Translations under genes and position numbers: made by a program
The notes under the pieces: model-generated
Told to the model about the DNA's origin: nothing
The model's input: the letters and a program-made list of their open reading frames with translations, nothing else
The model's database searches: none
Shown here: positions 43,039 to 51,465 of the stretch, in pieces
How the letters are laid out: the number at the start of each line of letters is the position of its first letter
Numbering within the stretch: the stretch's first letter is position 1
IMG/VR virus record: IMGVR_UViG_3300009026_000012
Coordinates: 1-54,673 of that record
Direction: 5' to 3' (one strand)
Length of the DNA: 54,673 bases
DNA from: a virus

Positions 43039-44748
43039 TTACATGCCCACCTCGCGCTCGTCTAGTAAATCTACTACGAGCTCCTCTACGGCTTCTAGGC
43101 TAGACCCGGCCGTCGGCGCATCTTGGGGGGTCTCTGGGGTTGCCACGAATTCTTGCTCGAACTCTCGGAGCTCCCGATCCGCGTCTATAATTAGCTTGTT
43201 CTCCCGCTTTCTTTGCTGCAGCACGGTGGAGAATTTCATGCCTGTAACTTCGCGAGAGGCCCGCGTATATGTAATGAGTTTCCTGTCCAGTAGCTCCCCG
43301 TAGCCTTTGCCCTGCTTAACGATATCCGCCGCCACTTTAATGGCGCCCGCCCAATCTGCAGAAGTCCAAGCCTCGTACACGTAAAAATCCCCCCCAGCGA
43401 CCACGGAGGCCTCAAATTTAGGGGCGCTTACGTCGCCGCGCATAACGCTAGCTATAAGCCATTCTTCGTATACTGGCTGGTTTACGTTTCCGGCTTGCAT
43501 CTCTCGAATAGGCTGCAGGTATATTTTTAACTCGTTAATCTCGGCCTGAGAGGCCGCAAAATTGGCGGTAAAAGCTAATTTTAAGATGGTGGGGGGCAGT
43601 TCGTTAGCCCACGCCATGGCGTGAATTATTGCATTTTCAAAGGTGCCGAACTCTTCGCCCTGCCCGCTGGCGTTATGGAAGTTGGGCTTTTCCCCTTTCT
43701 GGAGGCGCTGCATAACCATGCCGGGTATGTTGCCCACTCTAGTTTGAGCGACTCCGCTAGTATCCGCGCCGGTGTCCTTTAAGGACGACCTCTTCAACGC
43801 TCCCGCAGTATATGGGGCTGTGGGCGGCGTGTTTTCTTCTTGGGATATGAACAGCGCCAGTATGGAGTTAATTAAGGCCTTTCTTTGTGTGCTGTCCCTG
43901 TATCGATCTAGCTCTTTTAGGGACTGGAGGACGAGAGCCAGCATGGGGGTGCCGCGCACGTCTCCGATACGCTGCTCCGTTCCGTACACCAACCAAGAGA
44001 CCCGGCGCCCTGTGCGGGTTGTACATGCGGGGATTCTTTTCACCGTGGTGTCGTCGTCTTGTTTGACCCAGTGCGCCACAACCCGGCCGGAGGAATCCTG
44101 CTCCACTCCGTGCGTTATGGTGTGGCCGGTGGCTAATGTGTCCAGAGCCTCCAGAGGCGTGACCACCTTGTCCGCCCCGATAACTTGTACCATGGGGAGG
44201 CGGGTCTTAGCTGAGTATCGCATGACGACCAAAACGTCGCCCATAATTAGCGCCTCTCGGCGTATCATGCGCTCTAGCTCCATCATGTTGTGCTTTTGGT
44301 AAAAATCTACTAAGGAGGCCTTTTTTGACCACATCCCGTAGAGCTTCTCTACCTTGTCGGACCATTCATATTGCTGATCCTCCGAGAGCCCCAGTATGCT
44401 AATTTCGGGGGTTGCCTCTAATTTTAGCCCGGTGTTGATCTCGTTAGTGATTAAACGCCGTATTAAGCCTCGCGCGTACAGGTTGTCCGTGAACAGCATG
44501 TTAGACCGGGCCCGGAGGGTCTCGTAGTCCATTTCGTACACGTGCGTGTCGCCGAATCCCCCGGGGAACTTCTCGCCGTCCCAACTCCCCGAAAATCCGC
44601 CGCCCGATATCTCGGAGCCGTCGAGGTTTAACCCATACGCGGCAAGCGCGGGGATAAGCACCTCACGCGCGGCGGTCTCTCGGACTGCGTGCATGTCCTC
44701 CGGCGGCGAGCTCTGGCGCTTTTTAAAAGGGTTTAAGGTGAAGTTCAA
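43039..44748 (-). CDS. Portal protein (lambda gpB type)
   Basis: A 569-aa portal. After MNFTLNPFKKRQ, it has the lambda-family pattern: YETLRARSNMLFTDNLYARG, LITNEINTGLKLEATPE, GDVLVVMRYSAKTRLPMVQV and, near the C-terminus, AWANELPPTILKLAFTANFA with SQAEINELKIYLQPIREMQA. It forms the dodecameric ring of the packaging vertex. Overlaps the connector gene. Confidence 0.93.
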   Translation of the reverse strand: MNFTLNPFKKRQSSPPEDMHAVRETAAREVLIPALAAYGLNLDGSEISGGGFSGSWDGEKFPGGFGDTHVYEMDYETLRARSNMLFTDNLYARGLIRRLITNEINTGLKLEATPEISILGLSEDQQYEWSDKVEKLYGMWSKKASLVDFYQKHNMMELERMIRREALIMGDVLVVMRYSAKTRLPMVQVIGADKVVTPLEALDTLATGHTITHGVEQDSSGRVVAHWVKQDDDTTVKRIPACTTRTGRRVSWLVYGTEQRIGDVRGTPMLALVLQSLKELDRYRDSTQRKALINSILALFISQEENTPPTAPYTAGALKRSSLKDTGADTSGVAQTRVGNIPGMVMQRLQKGEKPNFHNASGQGEEFGTFENAIIHAMAWANELPPTILKLAFTANFAASQAEINELKIYLQPIREMQAGNVNQPVYEEWLIASVMRGDVSAPKFEASVVAGGDFYVYEAWTSADWAGAIKVAADIVKQGKGYGELLDRKLITYTRASREVTGMKFSTVLQQRKRENKLIIDADRELREFEQEFVATPETPQDAPTAGSSLEAVEELVVDLLDEREVGM

Positions 44749-45008
44749 AAGGCAGGCCCCGCATAGACGACCACATCGGCACCGCCGACGCCACAGCGGG
44801 CCTCTAGCACTGCTATGCGGTTGAGGAGCTTGTCCTCGTAGTCTGTTAAGACTACAAGGTTTTGTTTTGTCACTACCTGCCTGCCTTGGACCGTGTCCAT
44901 GGTGTAGCTCTGCAGGTTGCCCACGATTAGCGCCTCTATTGCGGCGCTTATAGGCGCTAGCCGAGCACGGTATCTTGCGAGCTGGTCTATGTCTGTTTGG
45001 GTTGGCAT
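44745..45008 (-). CDS. Head-tail connector (lambda gpW-like)
   Basis: An 87-aa protein: DIDQLARYRARLAPISAAIE, then VQGRQVVTKQNLVVLTDYED with KLLNRIAVLE, the gpW pattern. It is expected to sit between portal and terminase genes in lambda-type clusters; here a large block has been inserted between it and the terminase. Confidence 0.85.
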   Translation of the reverse strand: MPTQTDIDQLARYRARLAPISAAIEALIVGNLQSYTMDTVQGRQVVTKQNLVVLTDYEDKLLNRIAVLEARCGVGGADVVVYAGPAF

Positions 45009-45349
45009 TATAGCTCTATAACCTCAATTTCTACACTACGCTCCAGCACTCCGGCTGTAGCTCCGGAGCCGAAAGCCACGCGATTAGTGAACAGGTACAC
45101 CCCCGGGGGGGCTCCAGCACAAGAGACGCGCACTTGTGTGACTTCGTGGAACACTCCGCCGGAGGCGTTTTTAAAATCCACACTAAAGGCCTCTTCTAGG
45201 GAGGTCCATTCGACCGGCAAGGTCCAAACGCTATCTGTTATTTGCGCGCCGTTTATCTGCGCGTCCCAAACGAAGCGAACCCAGCCGATATCTCTACTAT
45301 CCCACCCCTCACGGAAGCGCGGGACTGTCCGGCCATTGTGAGCGAGCAT
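45008..45349 (-). CDS. Probable fibre/tail adaptor-type structural protein (113 aa)
   Basis: Starts MLAHNGRTVPRFREGWDSRD. Beta-rich with DSVWTLPVEWTSLEEAF, FHEVTQVRVSCAGAPPGVYL and ends EVIEL. Similar small proteins occur beside the connector and decoration genes of many phages; they appear to be an adaptor or head-associated fibre part. Function by context. Confidence 0.65.
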   Translation of the reverse strand: MLAHNGRTVPRFREGWDSRDIGWVRFVWDAQINGAQITDSVWTLPVEWTSLEEAFSVDFKNASGGVFHEVTQVRVSCAGAPPGVYLFTNRVAFGSGATAGVLERSVEIEVIEL

Positions 45350-45711
45350 TAGATCGGATCTCTAAACTCGATATTCCAGCTCGGTATCGTAACCGTACCG
45401 TTGATCGTTAGGGCCTGCAGTGCGCACGTAGTTCCGTGAAGCAAGTCCGTGGCGTCATCTAGCACCAAGTGGGTAGCGTCTCCGCTAGCCGTAATAGGTA
45501 CGTTGGTTTTTATGGGCGTAGACGTTTTGCGCCCTGAGACGTCGCCGTTAGCCTTGGTAAACTCCCCGGAGGCCACTACTACGGAGGCCAAAGTCATGGC
45601 CGCGAGCTCGGACAGGTTCGTCGGTTGCCCGGTGCAAACGCTTAAACGCGTGGCCGTAGCTATTTTGTCTAGTGGCGTGTCTAGCACTACGTCCGCCGTG
45701 AATTTTGCCAT
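45349..45711 (-). CDS. Conserved beta-rich virion-associated protein (120 aa)
   Basis: Starts MAKFTADVVLDTPLDKIATA. LSVCTGQPTNLSELAAMTLA, TKANGDVSGRKTSTPIKTN and a final IPSWNIEFRDPI mark a family found next to capsid-fibre genes in phages of Gram-negative bacteria; its fold looks like an all-beta jelly-roll-type domain. Probably part of the decorations of head or neck. ATG preceded by AGAGGA. Confidence 0.7.
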   Translation of the reverse strand: MAKFTADVVLDTPLDKIATATRLSVCTGQPTNLSELAAMTLASVVVASGEFTKANGDVSGRKTSTPIKTNVPITASGDATHLVLDDATDLLHGTTCALQALTINGTVTIPSWNIEFRDPI

Positions 45712-45727
45712 AGGGGAATTCCTCTAC

Positions 45728-45814
45728 TTATGTGTGGGTGACGTCGCTAGGCCGCAGCACAATATGCCCCGGAGCTTCGTCGGTGTTTAGTGGTGTGGGT
45801 TTTTCTTCGCTCAA
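45728..45814 (-). CDS. Mini-protein of 28 aa with TTG start
   Basis: A TTG at 45814 overlaps the TGA of the large decoration gene (TTGA) and follows AAAGGGG. It opens 28 codons (MSEEKPTPLNTDEAPGHIVL) ending in TAA at 45728-45730. The tight overlap and ribosome site suggest a real gene, but its length makes this uncertain. Confidence 0.42.
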   Translation of the reverse strand: MSEEKPTPLNTDEAPGHIVLRPSDVTHT

Positions 45815-46728
45815 AATATGCCCCTTTCTTGTCGGGTTTTCAGCACGTTAACAACGAACTCGCTACGCTCGGACCCTATGTACAGGGTGAAGCCTTCGTC
45901 CAATACATAACTCTCCAGCCCTAGGGCCTCGGCTATCTCACTGTTGTGGGTTACATTTTCGGCCTCCAGAGCGATATTGTAGTTAAGATTCCCTAAAATT
46001 GCATCTTGCACCCAATGCGCGCAGCCGTCAACCACGAGGGTGTAGTTAAACTCTACCGGGGGCAGTGTTACCGGGCCGGCATCCGCCGACACGTGCGCCG
46101 CGTCGTTGGGCACTAAGATATACCCTAACCCCAGCGCGGGGACCGTCACCGAGCGCAATACATGCGCCGCGCCGGAGGGGTTTAGCGTGTTTTGTTGCGT
46201 AAGTGCCGAAGCCTCCGCCGCCGACACGTGCGCCGCGCCGGAGGGGTTTAGCGTGTTTTGTTGCGTAAGTGCCGAAGCCTCCGCCGCCGACACGTGCGCC
46301 GCGCCGGAGGGGGCGAGGGAGTACGTGTCGAAAGTGAGGGCCACCTGAGTGGCGCCCGAATAGTGCGCCGCGCCGTTAGGCCCTAGCACGTAGTTTTGCT
46401 GCACTTCTGAGGTGTCTATGTCCTGCGCGTGGTACGCGTCCTCGCCCGTCAAAGAGAAAGAAACCGTACCTATGAAAACCGGAGCCGCTGCAGATCCGTG
46501 CCACGCCCCGCTAGGCGCTAAAATTTGAGAGGTGAAAAGCCCCACAGGGTCGGCGGTGGCTATGTGCGCCGCGTCGGAAGGGCTTAGCCCAACCACTGCG
46601 GAAAGCGTTGGAGCTTCGGAGGCGGAAGTATGCGCCGCGCCATCGATAACTAGCACCGCGTCCGGGTCCACTTGAGGGTCCCGGAATATCAGCGCCCCAC
46701 CTATCTGCGGGTCGTGAAAAAAGAGCAT
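45811..46728 (-). CDS. Repeat protein with SGAAH units, candidate head decoration or fibre (305 aa)
   Basis: Residues 1-23 (FFHDPQIGGALIFRDPQVDP) match the start of the next upstream gene. The body is made of about 11 imperfect units with a strand followed by NPSGAAHVSAAEASALTQQN-type text; the key residues are a Leu/Tyr strand, a Gly-Ala-Ala-His turn and Ser/Asp. Two units are almost identical at DNA level. Without a known family match; I infer a beta-repeat surface protein, since it lies in the virion gene block. The C-terminus ends VLKTRQERGIF. Confidence 0.75.
   Translation of the reverse strand: MLFFHDPQIGGALIFRDPQVDPDAVLVIDGAAHTSASEAPTLSAVVGLSPSDAAHIATADPVGLFTSQILAPSGAWHGSAAAPVFIGTVSFSLTGEDAYHAQDIDTSEVQQNYVLGPNGAAHYSGATQVALTFDTYSLAPSGAAHVSAAEASALTQQNTLNPSGAAHVSAAEASALTQQNTLNPSGAAHVLRSVTVPALGLGYILVPNDAAHVSADAGPVTLPPVEFNYTLVVDGCAHWVQDAILGNLNYNIALEAENVTHNSEIAEALGLESYVLDEGFTLYIGSERSEFVVNVLKTRQERGIF
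46163..46312. repeat. 66-bp tandem duplication in the SGAAH-repeat gene
   Basis: Two complete 66-bp copies (46163-46228, 46229-46294) and the first 18 bases of a third. The period is 22 codons, so the frame is kept. The copies are identical by eye, so the duplication is recent. Confidence 0.95.
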
Positions 46729-47090
46729 TAAGCCCCCTTAGCAGTGGCCACAATGGCTATGGGGCCGAAGCCTAGACCGTCCGATATCTTACGGCACGAA
46801 ACGTAAGCGGTATCTCCTACGTTCAACGCCGGGACGTCGACCCGCGCGAGTAGTCCGGAGGCGTCGGTATTATGGGAGGCGGAGTAGTATACGCTAGCAC
46901 CTCCGGCGTTCCGGATAGATATCTCTATTCCTGTGGCGCTGGCGTATATCGCACCGCTAACGCTTTGCGAACGGCACACCCCCAGCGTATCAAGGGCGAG
47001 TTCCACGACGGGAGCCCCGCTCGAATAGGGGACGGAGGGGTCCCGCAATAACGTGGCCCCCGACACCCTAGGATTATGAAGATAGGCCAC
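46728..47090 (-). CDS. Short decoration-type protein made of shared end domains (120 aa)
   Basis: Start is GTG at 47090 (overlapping the upstream TAG), giving MAYLHNPRVSGATLLRDPSV. Its first 20 residues resemble the start of the 305-aa protein; residues about 25-118 (ASATGIEISIRNAGGASVYY, then LNVGDTAYVSCRKISDGLGF) resemble the last 90 residues of the 732-aa protein. It appears to be a domain-swap product linking both neighbours. It probably folds as a beta sandwich and attaches to the particle by the N-terminal peptide. Confidence 0.75.
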   Translation of the reverse strand: MAYLHNPRVSGATLLRDPSVPYSSGAPVVELALDTLGVCRSQSVSGAIYASATGIEISIRNAGGASVYYSASHNTDASGLLARVDVPALNVGDTAYVSCRKISDGLGFGPIAIVATAKGA

Positions 47091-49288
47091 TAGGGGGCGC
47101 TCCCGTTAGTTACTAGCATTTGTATGGGGCCGAACCCCACACCGCTAGAGGTCCTTGCTCCGGACACCCATACGGTATCCCCCACGCTCATAGAGGGCAC
47201 GGGTACGGCGCTCAATCGCCCGGAGCCGTTGGTAGCCGCGACGGCCGAGAAATACAAAACTGCGCCGGCTACGTCCTGCACTGTGATCCTAAGATCTGAG
47301 ATACTGGCAAAAAGTACGCCGCTCGCGTCGTTCTCTCGTAAGGGGTCCAGAGTAGACAGATCAACCACGGGGGTTATGAGCTCCAAGACGTTGACCCCTA
47401 CCGGGTAGTTAACCGCCGCGTTGACGGTGTCGTCGGCTACAAAAGTGACCTCATACACGTTGTCGACGTTGGCGTCTAGGGGCGTGTCGTATACTTTCGC
47501 CGCTAATGTAGTGACCCACAGGTCCCCGGACGGATTGGTCGGAGCCGTGAAGAGTCCCGCGTCTGCCCCGGATAGTGTGGGGGTCTGCCCGTCTAGGTTG
47601 GATATGTTAACGGATACGTTCGCCGCATTGCCCTCGACTACGTCCACCGAAGTGGCGCCGGTTATGATCGGGGCCGCGTTGCCCGCGACGGGCGCTAATA
47701 GCGTGACCGTCATCGTAGGCCCGATAGTGCCGTCCGGCGCTATTAGGTACGTGTCGAATGTCTGGTCCACTGTGACGGCGGGGTCCACTGTGAAAGTGGC
47801 GTCCGCTAGCACATTGACCGCGCCCCCGGTAGAGGTTAACGCGTCGTACACGGCCTGCGTTCCGTCCGTATAGGTCCCAGAGCCACCGCTGTAGAGGAGT
47901 ATAGAGGGGCCCCCATCGATCCAGCCGTCTACGCCCCCCTCCACGGGTTCTATAGTGCTGTTCGTGATCGGGTCGCCTACGCCTCGGGTGAATTTAAAAC
48001 CTAGGTGATAGACCTCCGCCGTGTCTGGGTAGTCGGACCCTGAGACCCATTGCTCTGCGGGGGTTAGCCCGTCCGCTAGGTCGGTAAAATCTTGGTCTGC
48101 GGGCTCCGCGAAAGTGAGCGCCGCCGCCGTCGTTGCGACTGCGTTCTCCGTGAGAACTAAGTCGTACAGGTCTACGCCGTGCTGTAGCGGAACGGTGAGA
48201 GGTACGGCCGCGTCTAAAGTGTACGCGTTGGCCCCGGTGGAAGCCAGATTCGATAATGTTAGAGACACCCCTCCGAAAGTGAGCGAAAAGTCCCCGATAA
48301 CAAGCCCGTCCGCGCTGGCGTCAGATATCACTAAGCCTATAATGTCGGTGCCCCTTGTTAAAGACGCGGGGGCTATCATAGAGATTGTCGCAGGCGCCGC
48401 GCCGAGATCCCAAATAGCGCCGAGGTCCGAACCGTCCAACGCCGCACCAATTACAGGGGCGCCCGCTTTGAGCGTGAAATCCGCCGCAGGGTCGACAAAT
48501 ACGTCCGAAGCCAATAAGTTGAACTGGTTGTTAACCCCGGTTGACCCGGGTATAGAGGCTCCGGAAATCCCGTTATAGTCAGAGGCCGGGTCAAAGTCCT
48601 CTGAGTACATGGATGTGCCAAAAACGAGACTATTCGTCAGTAGAGTGTTGCCCCCACCCCCCGCACGCACATAAGTACAGTCTATAAAGGTCATGTGGTC
48701 GATAGTGCAGACATTAGAGTTACCCTTCCGGTAGCCCCCGGTAGCAGCCTGCTTTAAGCCGACTAAAACCCCGTTGCTTATACTGCCCGCATCAATCTGG
48801 TACACGCCTCCGAGCTCAGGGCGTCCGCCGGGCGTCCAATCCACTATGTGGAAGTTTCGCAGCCCCGATCCTAGGCCGCTCATACTTATAGGCGTCCGTG
48901 TCTGCGTGCCCGCATCTAGCTGTATTCTCAAGTCCTTGGCACCGTTCTCGCCCCTCATTTTTAGGTATGGGCGGGACAAGGTTATCGTAGAGCTGGTAGT
49001 CGCCGCTATCTCCGCTAGGGTGGGGGTGAAGGCGGCCACACGTTTAAAAACTACCGTGATGTTGCCGTCGACATGCGCCGAGCCGCCACCGCCCGAGACA
49101 TTCATCGGGGCGAACGGCGTAGCGTCGTCCTGCTCCGCATAAATAAAGTTCTCCCCGTAGTTGCTGCTGGCTACGTCGAAGTTTGGGTCTATGGCTACAA
49201 TGGCGTTGTAGGCTGCGGTTAGGGTCGCGTATACGTTACCTGAACCCGCGCCCGCCCCGCTGCTTCGTACTATATACTCGACGGCCAT
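47090..49288 (-). CDS. Large virion protein: beta-helix domain, Ig/cadherin-like middle, shared C-terminal domain (732 aa)
   Basis: Starts MAVEYIVRSSGAGAGSGNVY. Residues about 1-290 carry the pattern of a right-handed beta helix (YLKMRGENGAKDLRIQLDAG, IDHMTFIDCTYVRAGGGGNT, then the LKAGAPVIGAALDGSDLGAI end cap). Residues about 300-390 and 540-630 look like Ig or cadherin-like sandwiches (GLVIGDFSLTFGGVSLTLSN; VEGNAANVSVNISNLDGQTP). The last about 90 residues match the 120-aa protein. Such domains bind or cut surface polysaccharides. No catalytic set is evident, so receptor or mucus binding is as likely as depolymerase activity. Confidence 0.8.
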   Translation of the reverse strand: MAVEYIVRSSGAGAGSGNVYATLTAAYNAIVAIDPNFDVASSNYGENFIYAEQDDATPFAPMNVSGGGGSAHVDGNITVVFKRVAAFTPTLAEIAATTSSTITLSRPYLKMRGENGAKDLRIQLDAGTQTRTPISMSGLGSGLRNFHIVDWTPGGRPELGGVYQIDAGSISNGVLVGLKQAATGGYRKGNSNVCTIDHMTFIDCTYVRAGGGGNTLLTNSLVFGTSMYSEDFDPASDYNGISGASIPGSTGVNNQFNLLASDVFVDPAADFTLKAGAPVIGAALDGSDLGAIWDLGAAPATISMIAPASLTRGTDIIGLVISDASADGLVIGDFSLTFGGVSLTLSNLASTGANAYTLDAAVPLTVPLQHGVDLYDLVLTENAVATTAAALTFAEPADQDFTDLADGLTPAEQWVSGSDYPDTAEVYHLGFKFTRGVGDPITNSTIEPVEGGVDGWIDGGPSILLYSGGSGTYTDGTQAVYDALTSTGGAVNVLADATFTVDPAVTVDQTFDTYLIAPDGTIGPTMTVTLLAPVAGNAAPIITGATSVDVVEGNAANVSVNISNLDGQTPTLSGADAGLFTAPTNPSGDLWVTTLAAKVYDTPLDANVDNVYEVTFVADDTVNAAVNYPVGVNVLELITPVVDLSTLDPLRENDASGVLFASISDLRITVQDVAGAVLYFSAVAATNGSGRLSAVPVPSMSVGDTVWVSGARTSSGVGFGPIQMLVTNGSAP

Positions 49289-49579
49289 CTAGTTAACCCC
49301 TGCTATTTTGCGGTTTTTGAACATGTCGCGCCCGGCCATATCGTTGACGGCCTTACGCGCTTTTTTAAACTGTCGACGAGCCACCAAGGCGTACACCTCC
49401 GCGCGCAGCTGGTGCGACACCGGATTATTCTTAACAATAGAGTCCACCGCCGTCAGTATCGAGGAGCGGGCTATCTTGTCGTTTTCCTTTCGTTCGCTAT
49501 CTTGGAACTCCGCGAAGTCCTTCGCGTTCTCAATGGCGCGTTTTTGCGCCGCTGTTAGGTATACGTCTGCTTTTTTCAT
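49289..49579 (-). CDS. Helical basic hypothetical protein (96 aa)
   Basis: Starts MKKADVYLTAAQKRAIENAK. Almost entirely helical, with many Lys/Arg (RRQFKKARKAVNDMAGRDMF). It lies between two large virion proteins with no gap and may be a chaperone or linker for them. Not recognised. Confidence 0.72.
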   Translation of the reverse strand: MKKADVYLTAAQKRAIENAKDFAEFQDSERKENDKIARSSILTAVDSIVKNNPVSHQLRAEVYALVARRQFKKARKAVNDMAGRDMFKNRKIAGVN

Positions 49580-49582
49580 AAT

Positions 49583-51070
49583 TTACGCCGCTACTTGGGC
49601 ATTGCCCCAAGTGTCCCAGTTATCGGGCAACTCGTACACGAACACCTCGGAATGCCCGAGAGTGCCGCCCCAGTTGCTAGAAATGTAAAGCCTGTTCCCG
49701 TGCATATTTACGGCGACGGGGCCCTCATCGCGGTAGCTGCCCGCGTATCGGTTGTTGGTGGACCCTATAGGTATGACCACTTGGCCCGCGCCGGCGATCA
49801 TTTGCATCATAAAGATACCGTCAACCGCGTACCCGGTGTCGTAGGCCGGACTATCTATGTTCGAATACGTACCTAGTAGCGCCCAGCCGGGGCGGGAGGG
49901 AGGCATTTTCCCGTAGTGGAACCCGTTAACCCACCCCTGCTCCGCGTGGCTCCCTATGATTAGGGGGGCCGCGTACGTTGGGCCTGTGCCGTCCGCTGCA
50001 ATAGCGTCCAGCATATCGGTGCGGTTGTTCTGGCTAACAAAGCACAGCTTACCGTCCAGCCTGTAGGCCCATCCGCTATGGGTCTCGCCGACGGATATCT
50101 TAACCGGGGTTGTGGTTGCGTAGTCGAAATCTACGGGCCACGCGTGCGCCCCATCGTACCACGTCCCGATCCACGCTATGCCATTGCCTCCGTAGGCACT
50201 ATCGTCCCACTTGCGGCCGTGGTGCATGATGAACTTAGTACCATCCGGGGACATTTCGACCATGTTAGGCCGATAGGTGAAAGTAGTCCGCCCAACCTCT
50301 CCCGCTAGGTTCGTGCCCGCTAAGTCATCGGGCACCAACGTGTGAACGGTGTCGGTGTACATGTTGTAGTGGATGTATTTATCGACCACGTAGGTGGAGC
50401 CGTTATAGTGCGCCGCCATCCAAGCCCAGTGCCCTGAGTTGTTCGAGCTGTCGCCCTCCACATCGTTATAGATCAACGTAGAGGAGGGGCTAGTCGCCGC
50501 GAAATCTCGGACCAATTCAGGCACGGGCGTGCGTACGTCCGGGATCTTATAAAATCCGGTCCCGTATCGATAATAGGCTGTATAGGGGTAGTTTCCGCTT
50601 AGGTCGAAGCGTACTTCGTGGTTTTCTCCGATGGTCGCGCCGTTCGTGTGCACCAACTGTGCCAAAACGGTGCCGGAGGTGCGGTTCGACACCCATGAGG
50701 AGGCGGAATTGTCGCCAAAGCTAAGAAATAGGTCCCCGTTAGTGTTCTCCGGGGTGTATCTGGAGTAAACAATATAAGCGTTAGACGTGCCCGCGAGCTC
50801 CGAGGCGTCCGTCAATCGGGTAACGCGTACGCCGTTGGACATGACGCGCGTTTCCATCTTGGCCGGAACGCTACCGCCGAGCTCCCAGCTTTGCCGGGTT
50901 TTTCCTACCGCTAGGTTGTTGGTTACTAGCGAATTCGGCGACGCTGGGTACGGCACCTCGGACCCCCCCGTCGGGGGCGGGGTCGCGCCTAGAGGTAGGG
51001 CGCTATTAAATATTAAACCGCTCGCGAAAAGCGCGGTATTTACGGTTTTGACGTTTGGTAGTGTGATCAT
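49583..51070 (-). CDS. Propeller-like virion-region protein (495 aa)
   Basis: Starts MITLPNVKTVNTALFASGLI, a hydrophobic segment that might be an anchor or virion plug. From about residue 80 it shows repeated blade-like units: strand stretches ending in D-G/N turns (TNGDLFLSFGDN, GNYPYTAYYRYGTGFYKI, SPDGTKFIMHHGRKW, YRLDGKLCFVSQNN, MHGNRLYISSNWGG). I infer a six- or seven-bladed beta propeller, as in TolB- or lyase-like proteins. His/Asp/Asn pairs in the loops could bind a metal or sugar. A receptor-binding or glycan-degrading role is suggested by its place in the block. Confidence 0.72.
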   Translation of the reverse strand: MITLPNVKTVNTALFASGLIFNSALPLGATPPPTGGSEVPYPASPNSLVTNNLAVGKTRQSWELGGSVPAKMETRVMSNGVRVTRLTDASELAGTSNAYIVYSRYTPENTNGDLFLSFGDNSASSWVSNRTSGTVLAQLVHTNGATIGENHEVRFDLSGNYPYTAYYRYGTGFYKIPDVRTPVPELVRDFAATSPSSTLIYNDVEGDSSNNSGHWAWMAAHYNGSTYVVDKYIHYNMYTDTVHTLVPDDLAGTNLAGEVGRTTFTYRPNMVEMSPDGTKFIMHHGRKWDDSAYGGNGIAWIGTWYDGAHAWPVDFDYATTTPVKISVGETHSGWAYRLDGKLCFVSQNNRTDMLDAIAADGTGPTYAAPLIIGSHAEQGWVNGFHYGKMPPSRPGWALLGTYSNIDSPAYDTGYAVDGIFMMQMIAGAGQVVIPIGSTNNRYAGSYRDEGPVAVNMHGNRLYISSNWGGTLGHSEVFVYELPDNWDTWGNAQVAA

Positions 51071-51423
51071 TTGGAGGACCCTTGGTTCGCGATGCTTCGA
51101 TCTAGCGCGCTCTTTCTTTCGAGTAGCTCTTCTAGGCGCCGCTGTTCGTAGAGTGTTAGTTCTCTTTTGCCTTTGAGCTCTCTTATGTCTGCCTTCACGT
51201 CGCTACGCTCCACCACCCAACTAAGGCGGCTTATGGATTTTCGTATCCCGTCCCGGTCGTGGTCGGCGTCATCTACCCGCGACTCCATTCGCTTTATGTT
51301 GTCTGCTAGAGCGAAATTGCTATAGGGCCACGTGGTGTTGAGTAGCGCAATAATGGAGAGTAGCGCGGTTGCATAGGCCCCCCATTTTAATAGGTTTGGT
51401 GTTCCCGCTGGTTCTGGAGTCAT
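51067..51423 (-). CDS. Membrane-anchored coiled-coil protein (118 aa)
   Basis: Starts MTPEPAGTPNLLKWGAYATA. One transmembrane helix at about residues 12-30 (WGAYATALLSIIALL) is followed by a charged coiled coil (residues about 42-110, with DKRELTLYEQRRLEELLERK-like heptads). The topology is of a bitopic inner-membrane protein, as in XhlA-like or spanin-type lysis proteins. It lies between the terminase and the propeller-like gene; ATGA overlap with the latter. Role unknown. Confidence 0.7.
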   Translation of the reverse strand: MTPEPAGTPNLLKWGAYATALLSIIALLNTTWPYSNFALADNIKRMESRVDDADHDRDGIRKSISRLSWVVERSDVKADIRELKGKRELTLYEQRRLEELLERKSALDRSIANQGSSK

Positions 51424-51465
51424 GCAAGCGCGCCTTATGGAGTTCGGTGTCCTGTAGTCTAGTGG

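Noticed and set aside
46106-46348. 80-codon plus-strand frame with repeats over the SGAAH gene
   Set aside because: The repeats only mirror the 66-bp duplication of the minus-strand gene; no ribosome site or neighbouring plus-strand genes.
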